A DNA stretch of 64,000 bases from Flammeovirga sp. OC4 (GCF_000812565.1 NZ_JTAM01000012.1:1-64000); one strand, 5' to 3'. Shown: positions 19,080 to 30,200, numbered from the stretch's first letter. The notes: generated by a model not told the origin, from the letters alone. Translations and numbers: made by a program.

Positions 19080-20255
19080 ATGTTTACCTATTATCAGATA
19101 CTAGAAATTGACGAAAAAGCCTCAGAAAAAGAAATTAAACGTGCTTACAAACGAATGGCTAAAAAGTACCATCCAGATGTAAGTAGTCATGAAAATGCGG
19201 AAGAGTATTTTAAGTTGATTATTTCGGCTTATAATAACCTTTCCAATCCGTCTCAAAGAGAATTATATGATGCTTGGCTTTTTCAAGAACGGACAAAAAC
19301 AAAAAAGAGGAGGGTTTCTCTCCCTAAAAACTACCAACCTGCTTATTCAAATGCTTCGAAAAAGAAAGAAGACCGAGAAGTGGTACGCTGGGGAATGGTT
19401 TCCGTTATTGGTTTCTTTTGCTTAGTCATCACTTTTATTGGGGTAAATAATTATCTCAAGGACAAAAAAGTAGAAGAACAAATCGCATATGAATATTCGT
19501 TACTTCAGAAGGCACAAAGGGCAGCTCAGATCAATGATTATGTTACCGCTTTTACCATTCTGGAGGCTGTCGAGTACGATATGCAATACCTTTATACGCA
19601 ACATCGAAAGTTGTACGACAGTTTGCATTCAGTCTTAAAAAATACCTCTCTACAGTTATTTGAAGAAAAAGAATATACTTCTCTGCATTATCTTTTAACT
19701 GACTTAAGAGATAGCTCCAACAATGTGTTAACGGAGCAAATGTTATGGCAATTGGCACTTTCTCAATTCAATATTCAAGAGTACAATAACAGTGCAAAGA
19801 CGTTTCGAACATTGATTACTAAAAATAAATGGAATTATGATGCTTATGCTGCTTATTCTGAAGTGTATTCATCAGGGTTAAATTCACCTGAAAAGGCAAT
19901 AGACATTCTTACAGAAGGCGTATTGGTGACAACAGAGGAATATGCATCTACTTACGGAGCAGCCTATGCTGTTATTCTCAACGGAGAGGACATTCCAAAT
20001 ACTCACTTCAACCTGTATTATTTAAGAGCACGACTGCTCATGCAATTGGAAAGACATAAGGAAGTCATTCGAGATCTTAATTGGGCATTACGATTAAGAC
20101 CAAACAACGAAAAACTACATTTTATTTTAGGAAATATGTATTCCAAAATAGGTGAAAAAGACAAAGCATGTGAAGCATGGGTGGAGGCAGAACGACTAGG
20201 TCACATACCTTCTACAACAATGTTATACAAATATTGTGTGAAACCAAACTCTTGA
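19080..20255 (+). CDS. Membrane-anchored J-domain protein with TPR repeats
   Basis: A 391-residue co-chaperone-like protein. The first 67 residues form a J domain with the HPD motif at 31-33, which stimulates DnaK-type ATPases. A basic linker (75-100) leads to one transmembrane helix (about 104-124). The rest (about 130-390) is helical and contains TPR-like units, clearest near the C-terminus (NLYYLRARLLMQLERHKEV followed by NEKLHFILGNMYSKIGEKDK). The J domain at the N-terminus implies a cytoplasmic start and a periplasmic TPR part if the helix spans once. This arrangement is common among Bacteroidota proteins of unknown function. The start at 19080 is the only Met before the J domain. A strong terminator follows. 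Confidence 0.85.
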   Translation: MFTYYQILEIDEKASEKEIKRAYKRMAKKYHPDVSSHENAEEYFKLIISAYNNLSNPSQRELYDAWLFQERTKTKKRRVSLPKNYQPAYSNASKKKEDREVVRWGMVSVIGFFCLVITFIGVNNYLKDKKVEEQIAYEYSLLQKAQRAAQINDYVTAFTILEAVEYDMQYLYTQHRKLYDSLHSVLKNTSLQLFEEKEYTSLHYLLTDLRDSSNNVLTEQMLWQLALSQFNIQEYNNSAKTFRTLITKNKWNYDAYAAYSEVYSSGLNSPEKAIDILTEGVLVTTEEYASTYGAAYAVILNGEDIPNTHFNLYYLRARLLMQLERHKEVIRDLNWALRLRPNNEKLHFILGNMYSKIGEKDKACEAWVEAERLGHIPSTTMLYKYCVKPNS

Positions 20256-20680
20256 TTTGAAGTAGAAATCTTTTGGATTTTCAGCGTGTGACTTACTCTT
20301 TCGTGATGATTTTCTTAAAAGAATGATTACGTCAAGCTATTAAGAAATGGACAGCATAGGTATTTTTCTTTTTGGAAGAAAAAAGCCTATGCTGTTCTTT
20401 TTTATGGGTTATTGCTGTATTCAGTTTGAAATATGAATTTCAATTTACAGCAATTGAAGTACTGCAATAGGGATTAATACAAGAATATGCAATACTACTT
20501 TTTTTGACGATGGTCGAATGATAATGAAACATGAACCTGTATCGATTGTGTACTTTGACGAGTAGTATTTAAGTAGTTCATTTTTTTGAGTGGCTAAAGT
20601 GAATACCTAAATTTTCGATAGCTAATCAGTTATGATTTAGGATTATTACTAAAAACAATTATTCACTTACAACTTTAAAA
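20256..20680. other. Intergenic region upstream of the di-heme fusion gene
   Basis: About 425 bases. It starts with the terminator of the J-domain gene (20351-20405). The remainder is AT-rich leader and promoter DNA with no confident motif and no gene. Confidence 0.5.
20351..20405 (+). terminator. Terminator of the J-domain gene
   Basis: Stem acagcatagg / cctatgctgt with A/T-rich extensions on both sides of the loop, then tcttttttat. It is about 95 bases after the stop at 20255. Confidence 0.85.
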
Positions 20681-23600
20681 ATGAATGAATTAATTACTTT
20701 CAATGGGAGGTCTATCTTGAAAAAGATAGGGGCTTTGTTTGCTTTATTTCGGAGCATTCAACTTTCTCAAAAACTATCATTTCTTGTGCTAACTTTTCTT
20801 TTCTCATTTTCTACAATGAATGCTCAGGAGTATGGAGTAGAAGTTGAAAATGGTACTGGAACAATCTATTTTGAAGATCAAGGATGGACTGGTGGATGGA
20901 ATTATATCTGCTTGGGGAGCGACTGTAATGCTGGTGAAAAATTAGGTTCAAGATGGGTGCGAGAAGTACCTGGGTTGATAGTTGGACAAACTTATACCAT
21001 CCAACTAAAGATTCAAGACAATGTAAACGGACAGTATATTTCACCTGAATATACCGTTACGGCTGTTGCGAAAGGTGATTCTTCTAACCCCGATCCAATT
21101 CCAACATGTGATGATGGTATCCAAAATGGAGATGAAACAGGAGTGGATTGTGGCGGTTCTTGTGCACCATGTCAGGTCACACCACCACCGGTTACTTCTA
21201 GAAAAGTAGAAGTAGAAATGGCTACTGTTTTAGGTGGAGCGTCTATATATGATGATACATCTGCATCGAATGGAAAAGGAATAGCTTATATCTCTTCGCA
21301 AGGAGCAGGTTTTTCTATTGCCAATACCCCGTCAGCTTCTTCGGTTGAAATCGTTTATGCATCCGAATTAGAAGGAGAAATTTCTATTTTTATTGATGGT
21401 GTAGATCAAGGGAATATACCTTTTACAAGTACAGGTGGTTGGGTTGGTACTTATCAGACCGCTACTTATACTATTGATATACAGCAGGGATCTACCTTTG
21501 AAATGATTTTTCAAACTGGAGATGCAGCACTCAATGTTGATTATGTCAATTTTGTAGGAGAAGCCGGTGAGCCTTTACCATGTACTGGGTTGAACAGTCC
21601 ATCTTCTATTTTTAATGGAGTAGCTACTACGAATGAAACTTCGGATGGAGCACTTGATGGAACGGTAACGTTTAGTTTTGATAATGTAACAAACGATTAC
21701 GATAGCATCACCTTTATTTTAGGAAGTACTTCTTATACTACTGCATTAAGTGATCAGACACTTTTAATTCAAAATATTGCCGCAGGTGATTACCCTGTAT
21801 CCATTCAATGGAGTAATGGAGATTGTACCTCAGATTTGGGAACTGTTAAAGTTGGATCATGTGAAAATGGAGTAAGAGATGGCAATGAAACGCAAACAGA
21901 TTGTGGAGGTATTTGTCCTGCATGTACCGATGAACCTCTTCCCACTGAAAACCTTGTAATTTCTGTAGCAATTTCTCCTACACATGGAGAGTATCTTGTA
22001 GCTCAATATGGTGAAGCTCCTCCAATGACGATTTATACATGGACCAATGATAATTCTGAGTTTACAAATTGCACAGGAGGTTGTGCTGAAAACTGGCCTT
22101 ATGTCGTTACTGATACGAAAGCAAACGTAGTTTTACCCTCTACTTTGCCTTCAGGTTTAACAGGAGAGTTTGGTTTAAGTGGTACTTGTGATGGTCAACT
22201 TCAATTAACTTTTGATGGAAATCCATTGTATTACTATGTTGGGGACAATGTTGAAGGTGATGTGAACGGAGATGGAGCAGGTAATGAGTGGTTTATCGTC
22301 AAAGAAGTGGCAACAAATACTTGTTCAGATGGTATCCAAAATGGAGATGAGACAGGGGTTGATTGTGGCGGTTCATGTACACCTTGTTCATCAGGTTCTG
22401 GACAAGGATCATGTAGTGACTTTGGTTTAACAATCATTGATGGACAAGGTATTTTATACTACAACGAAGATTTAGGTTCTGCATCTTACCTTTGTTTAAA
22501 TGGACAATGTTACCCGCCAGATGCTCAAGAGGATGGGTATTACAAGCGATTCGTAACTATTTCAACGAATACCGATTATACTATCAAAGTTCAAGGAAGT
22601 AATGAGCAAGAAAAAGTAGCTCAGGTAGCACAATGTTATTTTGTACCAACCTGTAATGATGGTATTCAAAATGGAGATGAAATGGGTGTTGACTGTGGCG
22701 GTAGTTGTGGTGATTGCCCAACGTGTGAAGATGGTATTCAAAACGGAGACGAGACTGGTGTAGATTGTGGTGGGGCCAATTGCATTTCATGTGAAGAAGT
22801 TTGTAATGGAACTCCCAACCCCAATGCAACACTTCAAAAGACCAATGAATCGGTTGAGAATTTAGCAGATGGTACGATTACCTTTGTTTATGAAGATGTA
22901 TTAGGTAGAGAAGTTTTAGAATTTTCAATTGACGGTGGACAGACTTATCCTTATGCTAGAAATGATAATTCAGAGTGGTTTACGGTAGCTGATCTTGCTC
23001 CTGGTACTTACCCAATTAAGGTGAGATGGGGGAACGGTGGCGACTGTCCTATTGATTTGGGTGAGATCACAATTCTTGAAGGTGGTGCAGCACCAACTTG
23101 TTCTGATGGTATTTTGAATCAAGGAGAAACAAGAGTGGATTGTGGAGGCCCTTGTCAAGAATGTGGTGACGATCCATGTGGTGATATTCCATTGGTATTG
23201 TATCCTTCTCCAGCCTTACCTACTCCAGTGATAGGGGTAGCACCAGGTACTCATGGTTATACTTTTGATTTAGCAGAAGATTATTCTACGGTATCAGTAA
23301 GTTATGGTCAAACTATTGGTATTCAAGCTGGAGGAGATCCTGATTTTGAGTTTTTCTGTTCATGTAATCAGATCGAGTTTGAAGGAATAAAACTTAACGA
23401 AACAGGAGAAGTTCCTTCAAAATGTAAAGATGCTGGTAATTTTTACTACTTCTTTAGATATAAGAAACAAGGTTATATGACAGATGATCCTGGTGATCAA
23501 TACATGTACTCTTCGTTATTTACAACCGAAGGGGAGAGAATTGATCCAAGAACTCGTCCAACGATATCATCCATAGGTGCCAATTGGATGCGATTCAGAC

Positions 23601-24937
23601 ACCCTCATGCTTATGATGGAATCACTGAAGCTATCTTTGATGCAGTACACAATGCAGATCAATTACGTTACTTAGACCGTTACGAAACGATCATCACAGA
23701 CGGCCCTGATAATTTAAGAATTGACCCTCAATTGACTTCTGCGAATGGTACTTTCCATCCACATGCAGGAGCTGACGTTACGGTAGTTCGTATCGACATT
23801 TTAGATATTGGCGATTCTCCAGCACCAAGATATGCAACAACTGTTGGAGGTGTTTCAGGAACAACCTATGCTGACCTTGGCCCAGGCTATAATTATGGTA
23901 ATATGGTCAATTATGAAATCACGGCTGTTGCTGGAGGAAGTGGTGCCCAGACATATAATACCCTTCAAAATTACTTTATTGGTCAGGGTTTCAATACGCT
24001 TGGAGATCCTCGATTGGCTTCAGCAGGTAAGGCATCTACTTTAATGATACTACCAAGTTTACAAACGGCAGGATTCAATGAAAGAAACTATAATCTAGAA
24101 AGAGACGCCATTTTCACACAACATTCAATTACGGTAGAAAGTGAAGATGATGTGGATGATTTCTTAGAGGGGCATCACTTGTTCCACGGTGTAGTCCATA
24201 GAAGTGAAGCTGGCGGTTATAATCAATATCAGGTGGATTTAGGAGAAGCAAAGATCGGGTCTACAACTTGTGGTACATGTCACTTTAGAGATGGTAGAGG
24301 TCCAGAAGTGATTCAAACTCCAAGAGGTCCACGTTTACCACCAGCGGTTTATGGTGTTGGTTTCTTACAGTGGATTGCAGGTGCGGAAGTTGGATTAAGA
24401 TGGGATGGAGGAGTTGAAACAGTAGAGGAGCAAACTCGCAATGCCTTGATTGAGGACCATGGAATTGACCCTGATACGGATATTTCTCAAGAAGACTTAG
24501 AAGAAATCATTGCATACACCAAATTCCTAACGGTTCCAACGCGTAGTGCCAACTCTTACAATATACCAGGGGTGGTAGAAGGTGAATTGGCCTTTAATCA
24601 GGTAGGTTGTGCATCTTGTCACCAAGTCGCACAAAAAACAAGAAGCGATGCTCCTAAGGAATTCAGAGATATTGTAATTCGCCCTTATACTGATATGAAG
24701 TTACATAATGTCAACAATGGTAATTTCAGAACACCAGCACTTTGGGGAATTGGTAGAAACATTGATTTACTGGAAAGAAATGGACATCCAACTTTATTTA
24801 TGCATGATGGATCTGCAAGTTCTCTTGAAGAAGCGATACAGAAACACGGTGGAGATGCTTCGGGTGTAAGAGCTGTATACAATGCTCTTTCTGAAGAAGA
24901 AAAAAGTAACATCGTCAAATTTATTAAGACGCTTTAA
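20681..24937 (+). CDS. Large secreted multimodular protein ending in a di-heme oxidoreductase domain (COG3488-like)
   Basis: 1418 residues. A long signal region ends near MNAQ (about 49). Order: a small beta module (50-130), a carbohydrate-binding CBM6/35-like module (about 173-290), a SprB-repeat-like module (about 295-393), a COG4315-type module (about 420-540, with PPMTIYTW and PLYYYVGDN), a second copy of the first module (about 573-655), another SprB-like module (706-800) and the oxidoreductase part (about 830-1418). The modules are separated by six copies of a cysteine cassette C-x-D/N-G-x2-N/D-x2-E-T/M-x-x-D-C-G-G-x-C-x2-C, starting at residues 143, 394, 548, 658, 682 and 807. Two c-type heme sites follow: CGTCH (1197-1201) and CASCH (1310-1314). 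The end, FRTPALWGIG and MHDGSASSLEEAIQKHGG, is typical of the di-heme oxidoreductase (DUF1111) family. No T9SS domain is seen, so its location is uncertain. Confidence 0.85.
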   Translation: MNELITFNGRSILKKIGALFALFRSIQLSQKLSFLVLTFLFSFSTMNAQEYGVEVENGTGTIYFEDQGWTGGWNYICLGSDCNAGEKLGSRWVREVPGLIVGQTYTIQLKIQDNVNGQYISPEYTVTAVAKGDSSNPDPIPTCDDGIQNGDETGVDCGGSCAPCQVTPPPVTSRKVEVEMATVLGGASIYDDTSASNGKGIAYISSQGAGFSIANTPSASSVEIVYASELEGEISIFIDGVDQGNIPFTSTGGWVGTYQTATYTIDIQQGSTFEMIFQTGDAALNVDYVNFVGEAGEPLPCTGLNSPSSIFNGVATTNETSDGALDGTVTFSFDNVTNDYDSITFILGSTSYTTALSDQTLLIQNIAAGDYPVSIQWSNGDCTSDLGTVKVGSCENGVRDGNETQTDCGGICPACTDEPLPTENLVISVAISPTHGEYLVAQYGEAPPMTIYTWTNDNSEFTNCTGGCAENWPYVVTDTKANVVLPSTLPSGLTGEFGLSGTCDGQLQLTFDGNPLYYYVGDNVEGDVNGDGAGNEWFIVKEVATNTCSDGIQNGDETGVDCGGSCTPCSSGSGQGSCSDFGLTIIDGQGILYYNEDLGSASYLCLNGQCYPPDAQEDGYYKRFVTISTNTDYTIKVQGSNEQEKVAQVAQCYFVPTCNDGIQNGDEMGVDCGGSCGDCPTCEDGIQNGDETGVDCGGANCISCEEVCNGTPNPNATLQKTNESVENLADGTITFVYEDVLGREVLEFSIDGGQTYPYARNDNSEWFTVADLAPGTYPIKVRWGNGGDCPIDLGEITILEGGAAPTCSDGILNQGETRVDCGGPCQECGDDPCGDIPLVLYPSPALPTPVIGVAPGTHGYTFDLAEDYSTVSVSYGQTIGIQAGGDPDFEFFCSCNQIEFEGIKLNETGEVPSKCKDAGNFYYFFRYKKQGYMTDDPGDQYMYSSLFTTEGERIDPRTRPTISSIGANWMRFRHPHAYDGITEAIFDAVHNADQLRYLDRYETIITDGPDNLRIDPQLTSANGTFHPHAGADVTVVRIDILDIGDSPAPRYATTVGGVSGTTYADLGPGYNYGNMVNYEITAVAGGSGAQTYNTLQNYFIGQGFNTLGDPRLASAGKASTLMILPSLQTAGFNERNYNLERDAIFTQHSITVESEDDVDDFLEGHHLFHGVVHRSEAGGYNQYQVDLGEAKIGSTTCGTCHFRDGRGPEVIQTPRGPRLPPAVYGVGFLQWIAGAEVGLRWDGGVETVEEQTRNALIEDHGIDPDTDISQEDLEEIIAYTKFLTVPTRSANSYNIPGVVEGELAFNQVGCASCHQVAQKTRSDAPKEFRDIVIRPYTDMKLHNVNNGNFRTPALWGIGRNIDLLERNGHPTLFMHDGSASSLEEAIQKHGGDASGVRAVYNALSEEEKSNIVKFIKTL

Positions 24938-24947
24938 AATCAATAAT

Positions 24948-24973
24948 GAAGGGTAGCACCTTAGCTACTCTTC
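24948..24973 (+). other. Intercistronic hairpin
   Basis: gaagggtagc / gctactcttc with a six-base loop lies in the 54 bases between the di-heme gene and the next gene. No T-run follows, so it may protect an mRNA end or attenuate rather than terminate. The two genes are probably co-transcribed. Confidence 0.5.
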
Positions 24974-24991
24974 GTTCCAAAAAGTATAAAA

Positions 24992-25456
24992 ATGAAGAAA
25001 TTAGTAACAACAATACTACTCATTTTAGGAAGTTGTATTGGTGTATTTGCACAGCAAAATGTAGCAAATATAACAGTGAAATGTCCTCCTTGCCGACCAA
25101 TAGCAAGTTGTGATCAATGTTTTGAGACCCAGGCTCAAGCAGCAGCAAGTTGTAATTCAAATGCAAGAATTAATACTCAAAACTTGGTGGAAAGTTTGCC
25201 TTCACTAGGGGTTAATATCTTTCCTAACCCAAGTAAAAATGGAATTTTTACGGTGGAAGGTAATACGCCATTAAGTGGTACCATTCAACTCTTTTCACCC
25301 ATTGGTACTTTAATTCAGGAATTTAGTGTGTCAGAGTCTAAGTCCTTCGTGATGGGACAAAAGTTAGAGCTGACAACAGGTATTTATATATTGTTATACA
25401 CTGATAAAAGCGGTAGATCAATTTCGAAACGCGTAATTGTAGATTACCAAGATTAA
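24992..25456 (+). CDS. Small secreted cysteine-motif protein with T9SS sorting domain
   Basis: 154 residues. A signal peptide (about 1-21, ending VFAQ) is followed at once by a cysteine module: Cys31, 40, 43 and 54, with an extra Cys34 and the sequence CPPCRPIASCDQCF. The spacing C-x8-C-x2-C-x10-C is nearly the same as in the GH26 enzyme (27259) and in the lipoprotein at 35696. After a short linker, the last 80 residues are a T9SS type A sorting domain (VNIFPNPSKNGIFTVEG ... SKRVIV). The protein is thus little more than the cysteine module plus an export and anchoring tag. It follows the di-heme gene by 54 bases, probably in one transcript. Its function is unknown; presenting or binding through the cysteine module is an inference. 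Confidence 0.8.
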   Translation: MKKLVTTILLILGSCIGVFAQQNVANITVKCPPCRPIASCDQCFETQAQAAASCNSNARINTQNLVESLPSLGVNIFPNPSKNGIFTVEGNTPLSGTIQLFSPIGTLIQEFSVSESKSFVMGQKLELTTGIYILLYTDKSGRSISKRVIVDYQD

Positions 25457-25475
25457 CGAATTTATTTGAGTGTAG

Positions 25476-25752
25476 TACGCTGTAAACTATATTTTCGAAT
25501 ATTTATGGCATTTAGAAATCAGGAGATTTCTGTTGATCTGTAGGACACGAATGAGGCTATCGCTTAACATTCGCGCCAGTGGTCTTTCTACTCCATTCGT
25601 TAGGTAGTACTTCCTTTTGCCTTCAAAGCCTAGATTTTTTGCTTCGTTTTTCATCAATGGAAAAATGAAGAAGAAAGAAGCTTGAAAGTAGAGCCTATAA
25701 ATGTTTGTAGAAATGTTGTTTAAAATTTAACGAAAACTTAGTTTACAATGTA
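25476..25752 (+). repeat. Dispersed MITE-like repeat, copy B (internally deleted)
   Basis: Both terminal inverted repeats are present: tacgctgtaaactatattttcg at the left and, as its reverse complement, tacattgtaaactaagttttcg at the right. The interior matches copy C but lacks about 85 bases in the middle. No target-site duplication is obvious. Confidence 0.8.
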
Positions 25753-25805
25753 GTTATGTCTCAAATAAAAATTAGATGAATTTTCAGATTGAAAATCCGA
25801 ACGTT

Positions 25806-25841
25806 AAAGAGGCATCTTTTTTAGGATGTCTCTTTTTTTTT
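25806..25841 (+). terminator. Strong rho-independent terminator
   Basis: Stem aaagaggcatc / gatgtctcttt with one G-U pair, followed by nine or more T. It is the first good plus-strand terminator after the gene ending at 25456, from which repeat copy B separates it. Confidence 0.85.
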
Positions 25842-25938
25842 GTTCCCTTTTCAGTAACGAAAAAAGAAGAAATAAGCTTGGAAATAGCCACTGTAAAGTC
25901 TTTCAGAAATATAGATTGAAAGGTAACAAAGGTTCACT

Positions 25939-26679
25939 TTAAAGGGTGCTGCTTTGTTTTAATTCATTTTCTAAAACACCACTTGGAATCTTTGGATTTG
26001 AGATATAAAACTTCAATTCATAGTTTTCTTCAAGGTATTCTTTAATGAAAAGAGGAACATCCTGTAAGTAGATCTTATGTGAAATATTATCTCGATTATT
26101 GTCTTTTTTAAATTTAGTGAAAGTCTTAATGACCTCTTCCTTTGTATTTTTTTCTTTAGCCAATCTTCCATTCAAGAATAATATCTGCTCTACAATTTTG
26201 AGGGCTTTTTTTGAATTTTCTTTATCACTCTTAAGGTTAATACTACCATTACAGGCAATCCTTATTTTTTCGATTTGCTGTATATAATAGTAAAAGTCTT
26301 TTTGGGTATTGTCAGAGAGTTCATTGATTTCAGTTTCTAATTTCTTGATTTTTGAGTTCTTCAGATTAATTAAACTGTCTAACTTTTCACCTTTATGAAT
26401 CAAATCAAGAAATGAATTTTGATCTAATAAAGTCTGATCTGATTTCTCTACGGATGTTTCACTATAAAAAAGTTCAGGAATAGTATTTTCACCTGAAAAA
26501 TCTTGATTATTAAAAAGTAAAACAACTGCGGCTACAACTTCAAGAATTAATGCAGAAAACAAAGGTGTCAAGTATTTTTCACGTATTCCTTTGATGATAT
26601 TTGTAATACCTAAAAGGGTAACGACTGCCGTTAAAGTAAAAATTGAGATGAAAACGAAAAACAAAATGTTTGCCTTCAT
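25939..26679 (-). CDS. Membrane protein with coiled-coil domain, unknown function
   Basis: 246 residues; not recognised. Two hydrophobic segments sit at the N-terminus (about 3-25 and 38-56). A long charged helical part (about 85-190) follows, with heptad-like spacing (LINLKNSKIKKLETEINELSD), so a coiled coil is likely. The C-terminal 40 residues (YLQDVPLFIKEYLEENYEL) look globular. No catalytic motif is visible. The gene is on the opposite strand from its neighbours in the locus, so it may not share their regulation. A single Cys (about 147) is present. Real gene likely because of length and consistent pattern. Confidence 0.65.
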   Translation of the reverse strand: MKANILFFVFISIFTLTAVVTLLGITNIIKGIREKYLTPLFSALILEVVAAVVLLFNNQDFSGENTIPELFYSETSVEKSDQTLLDQNSFLDLIHKGEKLDSLINLKNSKIKKLETEINELSDNTQKDFYYYIQQIEKIRIACNGSINLKSDKENSKKALKIVEQILFLNGRLAKEKNTKEEVIKTFTKFKKDNNRDNISHKIYLQDVPLFIKEYLEENYELKFYISNPKIPSGVLENELKQSSTL

Positions 26680-27258
26680 AAGATTGAATATTAATTAGTT
26701 TGTTCTTTGAATAATAGAAGTTCTAAATCAAAATTACAGTCACGATTTCTTATGGTTTTTGGAATTGTATCAATTAAGAAATGATAGAGTAATAATGTAT
26801 TTGAAGCTTAATTTAGAGCTTGATGCGTTAAAATTAACATTATCCAGACAACATTACAACTCATCATAATTACATTTTGAGTAAAGTAAAAAGAGAGTAT
26901 AGTTCAATTTGTTAGATCTTTCCCTAAAAGAACAGTGAAATTACTTCAAATCCACTTCAAAGAAGTAACAGCAATTCCATGAAAAATGAGAGCGGTATAC
27001 TCTTAGTGAAGCATTGATGCAGTATCAGAAACTTAATTTTAAAGCTTGGAAACAACTTCATTACGTCAAAAGTGCTCTATTTGAAGAATACCTTTCTGTA
27101 ACTCTAGTAGTACTTAAATATTATAGCATTCAATACGCATTCCCTAAGTTTGAGTTATAAATGAGTCTCGAAGCTCATCTAGCTATGAAATACTGAAATC
27201 CCTCTTTCACCGGGTTTCATATTTGATTTTTAAATGAAATGAAATAACTAAAATTGAA
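26680..27258. other. Divergent upstream region of the GH26 gene
   Basis: About 580 AT-rich bases between divergent genes. It should contain the control region of the GH26 gene, which is likely induced by substrate. I see no coding frame, terminator or clear operator in it. Confidence 0.45.
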
Positions 27259-30200
27259 ATGAAAAGACTAACGTTACTAATCTTAACTACAATTGTAGTA
27301 TTGGGATCGTATGCTCAAAACTGTCCACCATCACACCCTTATGAAGCATGTGGCAGATGTTGGGAAAATGCAGCCCAAGCTCAAGCAGGAGGATGTGAGG
27401 AAACCAACGATCCAACTTCCCCTCCCAATGCACCGTCCAATTTGGTGTCCACTTCAGTTACAACATCTTCAGTAAGTATTCAGTGGAATGACAACAGTAC
27501 AGATGAAGAAGGTTTTGAAGTTTACAGAAATAACAATTTAGTGGCTACTGTTGGTGCTAATGTAACTTCTTACAACAGTCAAAACTTGTCAAGTAATACC
27601 ACTTATACATTTGAAGTTTTGGCCTTTAATGGAACCTTGAAGTCCTCAGCTACAAGTCCTCTTCAAATCACAACAGAGGAAGATATTCCTTCTGATGAAT
27701 TAGGAAATGTTGCATTGTCTTCAAGAAACCAAGGAAATGGTTGGGTCATTGAATGGAACAGTGTGAATAACGCCACTTCTTATTCATTGAACATTACAAC
27801 TAAAGAAGGGAATACGGAACTCTCTAATGACGATCTGATTGTTACAGGTTTATCTTATTCAGAGGGTAATCCGGTTGAAGATAGAACTTACATCTATACT
27901 TTGACCGCTTCGAATGCTACAGACTCAAAGCAGTCTAATCTAGTTCAAAAAATTAGATCAAGCTGTAATGGATCAGCAGATGAACAAGGAAAAGTATCAG
28001 GGAAATTTACACCTAAGAACGGGAAAGTATTGATGTTCCTTGGACAAGACAACAACTCCGTAGATGAGTATGTCAACTCTGGGCAATTCCCTACAATTGG
28101 TGGTTTTACCAACTATACTAACATTTATGACTTTGCAGGTCTAGAATCGATTAATAATTACGGAAGCGGTGACATGTGTATCCAATGTGGTATTGACAAA
28201 TACCCTTCAGCGGCTGTAGCAATTGGTTTATACATGGTAGAGGACAACGATGGAAAAGGTGAAGACCACCCGAATGGTTTAACGGACGTTGTCAATGGGG
28301 TTTACGATGCATCAATTGATAAATTCGCCAATTTTGCGAAAGCTAACCCAACAACACCTTTCTTCCTTAGAATTGGTTATGAGTTTGATGGAACTTGGAA
28401 CTTCTATGATCCTACAAAATACATCAATGCGTACCGTTATTTGGTGGATCGATTAAATGCTCAAAATGTAGAAAATGTAGCTTATGTATGGCAATCAGCA
28501 GCTTATGGGTTTACTTATAATTCTAACCCAATAGATGCATGGTACCCTGGGGATGAGTATGTAGATTATATTGGTTTATCATTTTTCTTCTATGATGAAG
28601 GATTTAATGGGCCAAACCTTCAATTCCTATTGGATATGGCTAGAAACAAGCAAAAGCCAATCATGATGGCGGAGGTTTCAGCACAGTATTATGATTTTGA
28701 TGAAAATACATTTACGACTTATGATAATCCTGGCTTAAAAACACCAATGACAGGAGAAGCAATGTGGCAACAGTATTTTGAAGATCAATTGAAACCCTTT
28801 ATTGAAGGAAACGAAGATGTGATCAGAGCCATTTCGTATATCAATGCAGATTGGCAATCACAAGAGCAATGGATGTGGCCAGATGCAGGCAATGGATATT
28901 GGGGAGATACGAGAGTACAACAAAATCCTTACATCGCTCAACAGTGGAATACTTGGATCACTTCGGGGCAATTCCAAAATGGAGATCCCAATTTATATCA
29001 GATTCTAACCACTGGCGGTTGTGGAGACGATACACCTCCAGATGATGATAATCCGCCAGTAGAAGGGGTGCTGCCAGGTGTACCATCAAATATTGCTGCC
29101 ACTAGCAATTCATCTTCATCTATTTCAGTGAGTTGGTCAGCAGCAACTGACGCTGAGCGCTACGTTGTAAAATATGGCCTTTCATCAGGAAATTATACAG
29201 ATTCCCTAACGGTTACTTCCACTTCAACAACAATCAACAACCTTCAAGCAGAAACGAATTATTATGTGAATGTGTACGCGATTAATGCAGAAGGCTCTGG
29301 AGACCTGGGTACAGAGACTTCTGCTACTACACAAGCAGCACCGGTTTTAGGCGATAAAATTGAAGGTAAGTTTACGCCTAAAAATGGAAAAACAATGTTG
29401 GCAATCGGACAGGATTTAGCAGCAATGTCGGGTTACAGAGAAGGGGAGATGCCAGAGCCGGCAGCGGCAGTAGCTTATGTTTCTTTCTTTATGCTAACAC
29501 AAGATAATTATGGTATCAACTATGGTGCGACTGGCATGGACAATGATGGCAATTTCACTGGAGTGGATACAGATTGGGGATCAGGACCGTTAAACGCATC
29601 AAGTACAGCTTTAGGTTGGGATCAATCGGCTTTGATTATTGCGATGTCCATCACTGAAAACTGGAACTTGAATGGTCTACAAGGTATTGCGAGCGGGCAA
29701 TATGAACAGTATATCGATAAATTGGCTTTATTCTGTAATACTTTCTCTGAGAAGAAGATTTACCTGAGAATCGGTTATGAATTTGATGGACGTTGGAATT
29801 CTCAAGAAACAGCAGGTGGTAACTATCCGGCAGGGTATCACAAACAAGAAGAATACAAAGCGGCTTGGCGTCATATTGTAGACGGGATGAATGCAAGAGG
29901 AGTAAACAATGTTGCTTATGTATGGCAGTCGTCTACATCGCCAGTTGATGATGTATTGGATGGATATTTTGGCAATAATGGTGACCTAGCAGCTGCAAGA
30001 GAAGACATTTCAGGTTGGTACCCTGGAGATGACTATGTAGATTGGTGTGGTATCTCATGGTTTATTTCTCCAACAGAAGCTTCTAATTACTTTGGTTTTG
30101 ATGATGTTCCTAATCTACCAAATCAAGATGATTTAGCAGATGAAATGTTAGCTTTTGCAAGAGAGCATAACAAGCCGGTGATGATTGCCGAATCGACACC

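Larger units (their letters stand above)
25457..25938. other. Intergenic region with repeat copy B and terminator
   Basis: About 480 bases. It is occupied by dispersed-repeat copy B (25476-25752) and a strong terminator (25806-25841). No gene seen. Confidence 0.6.
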
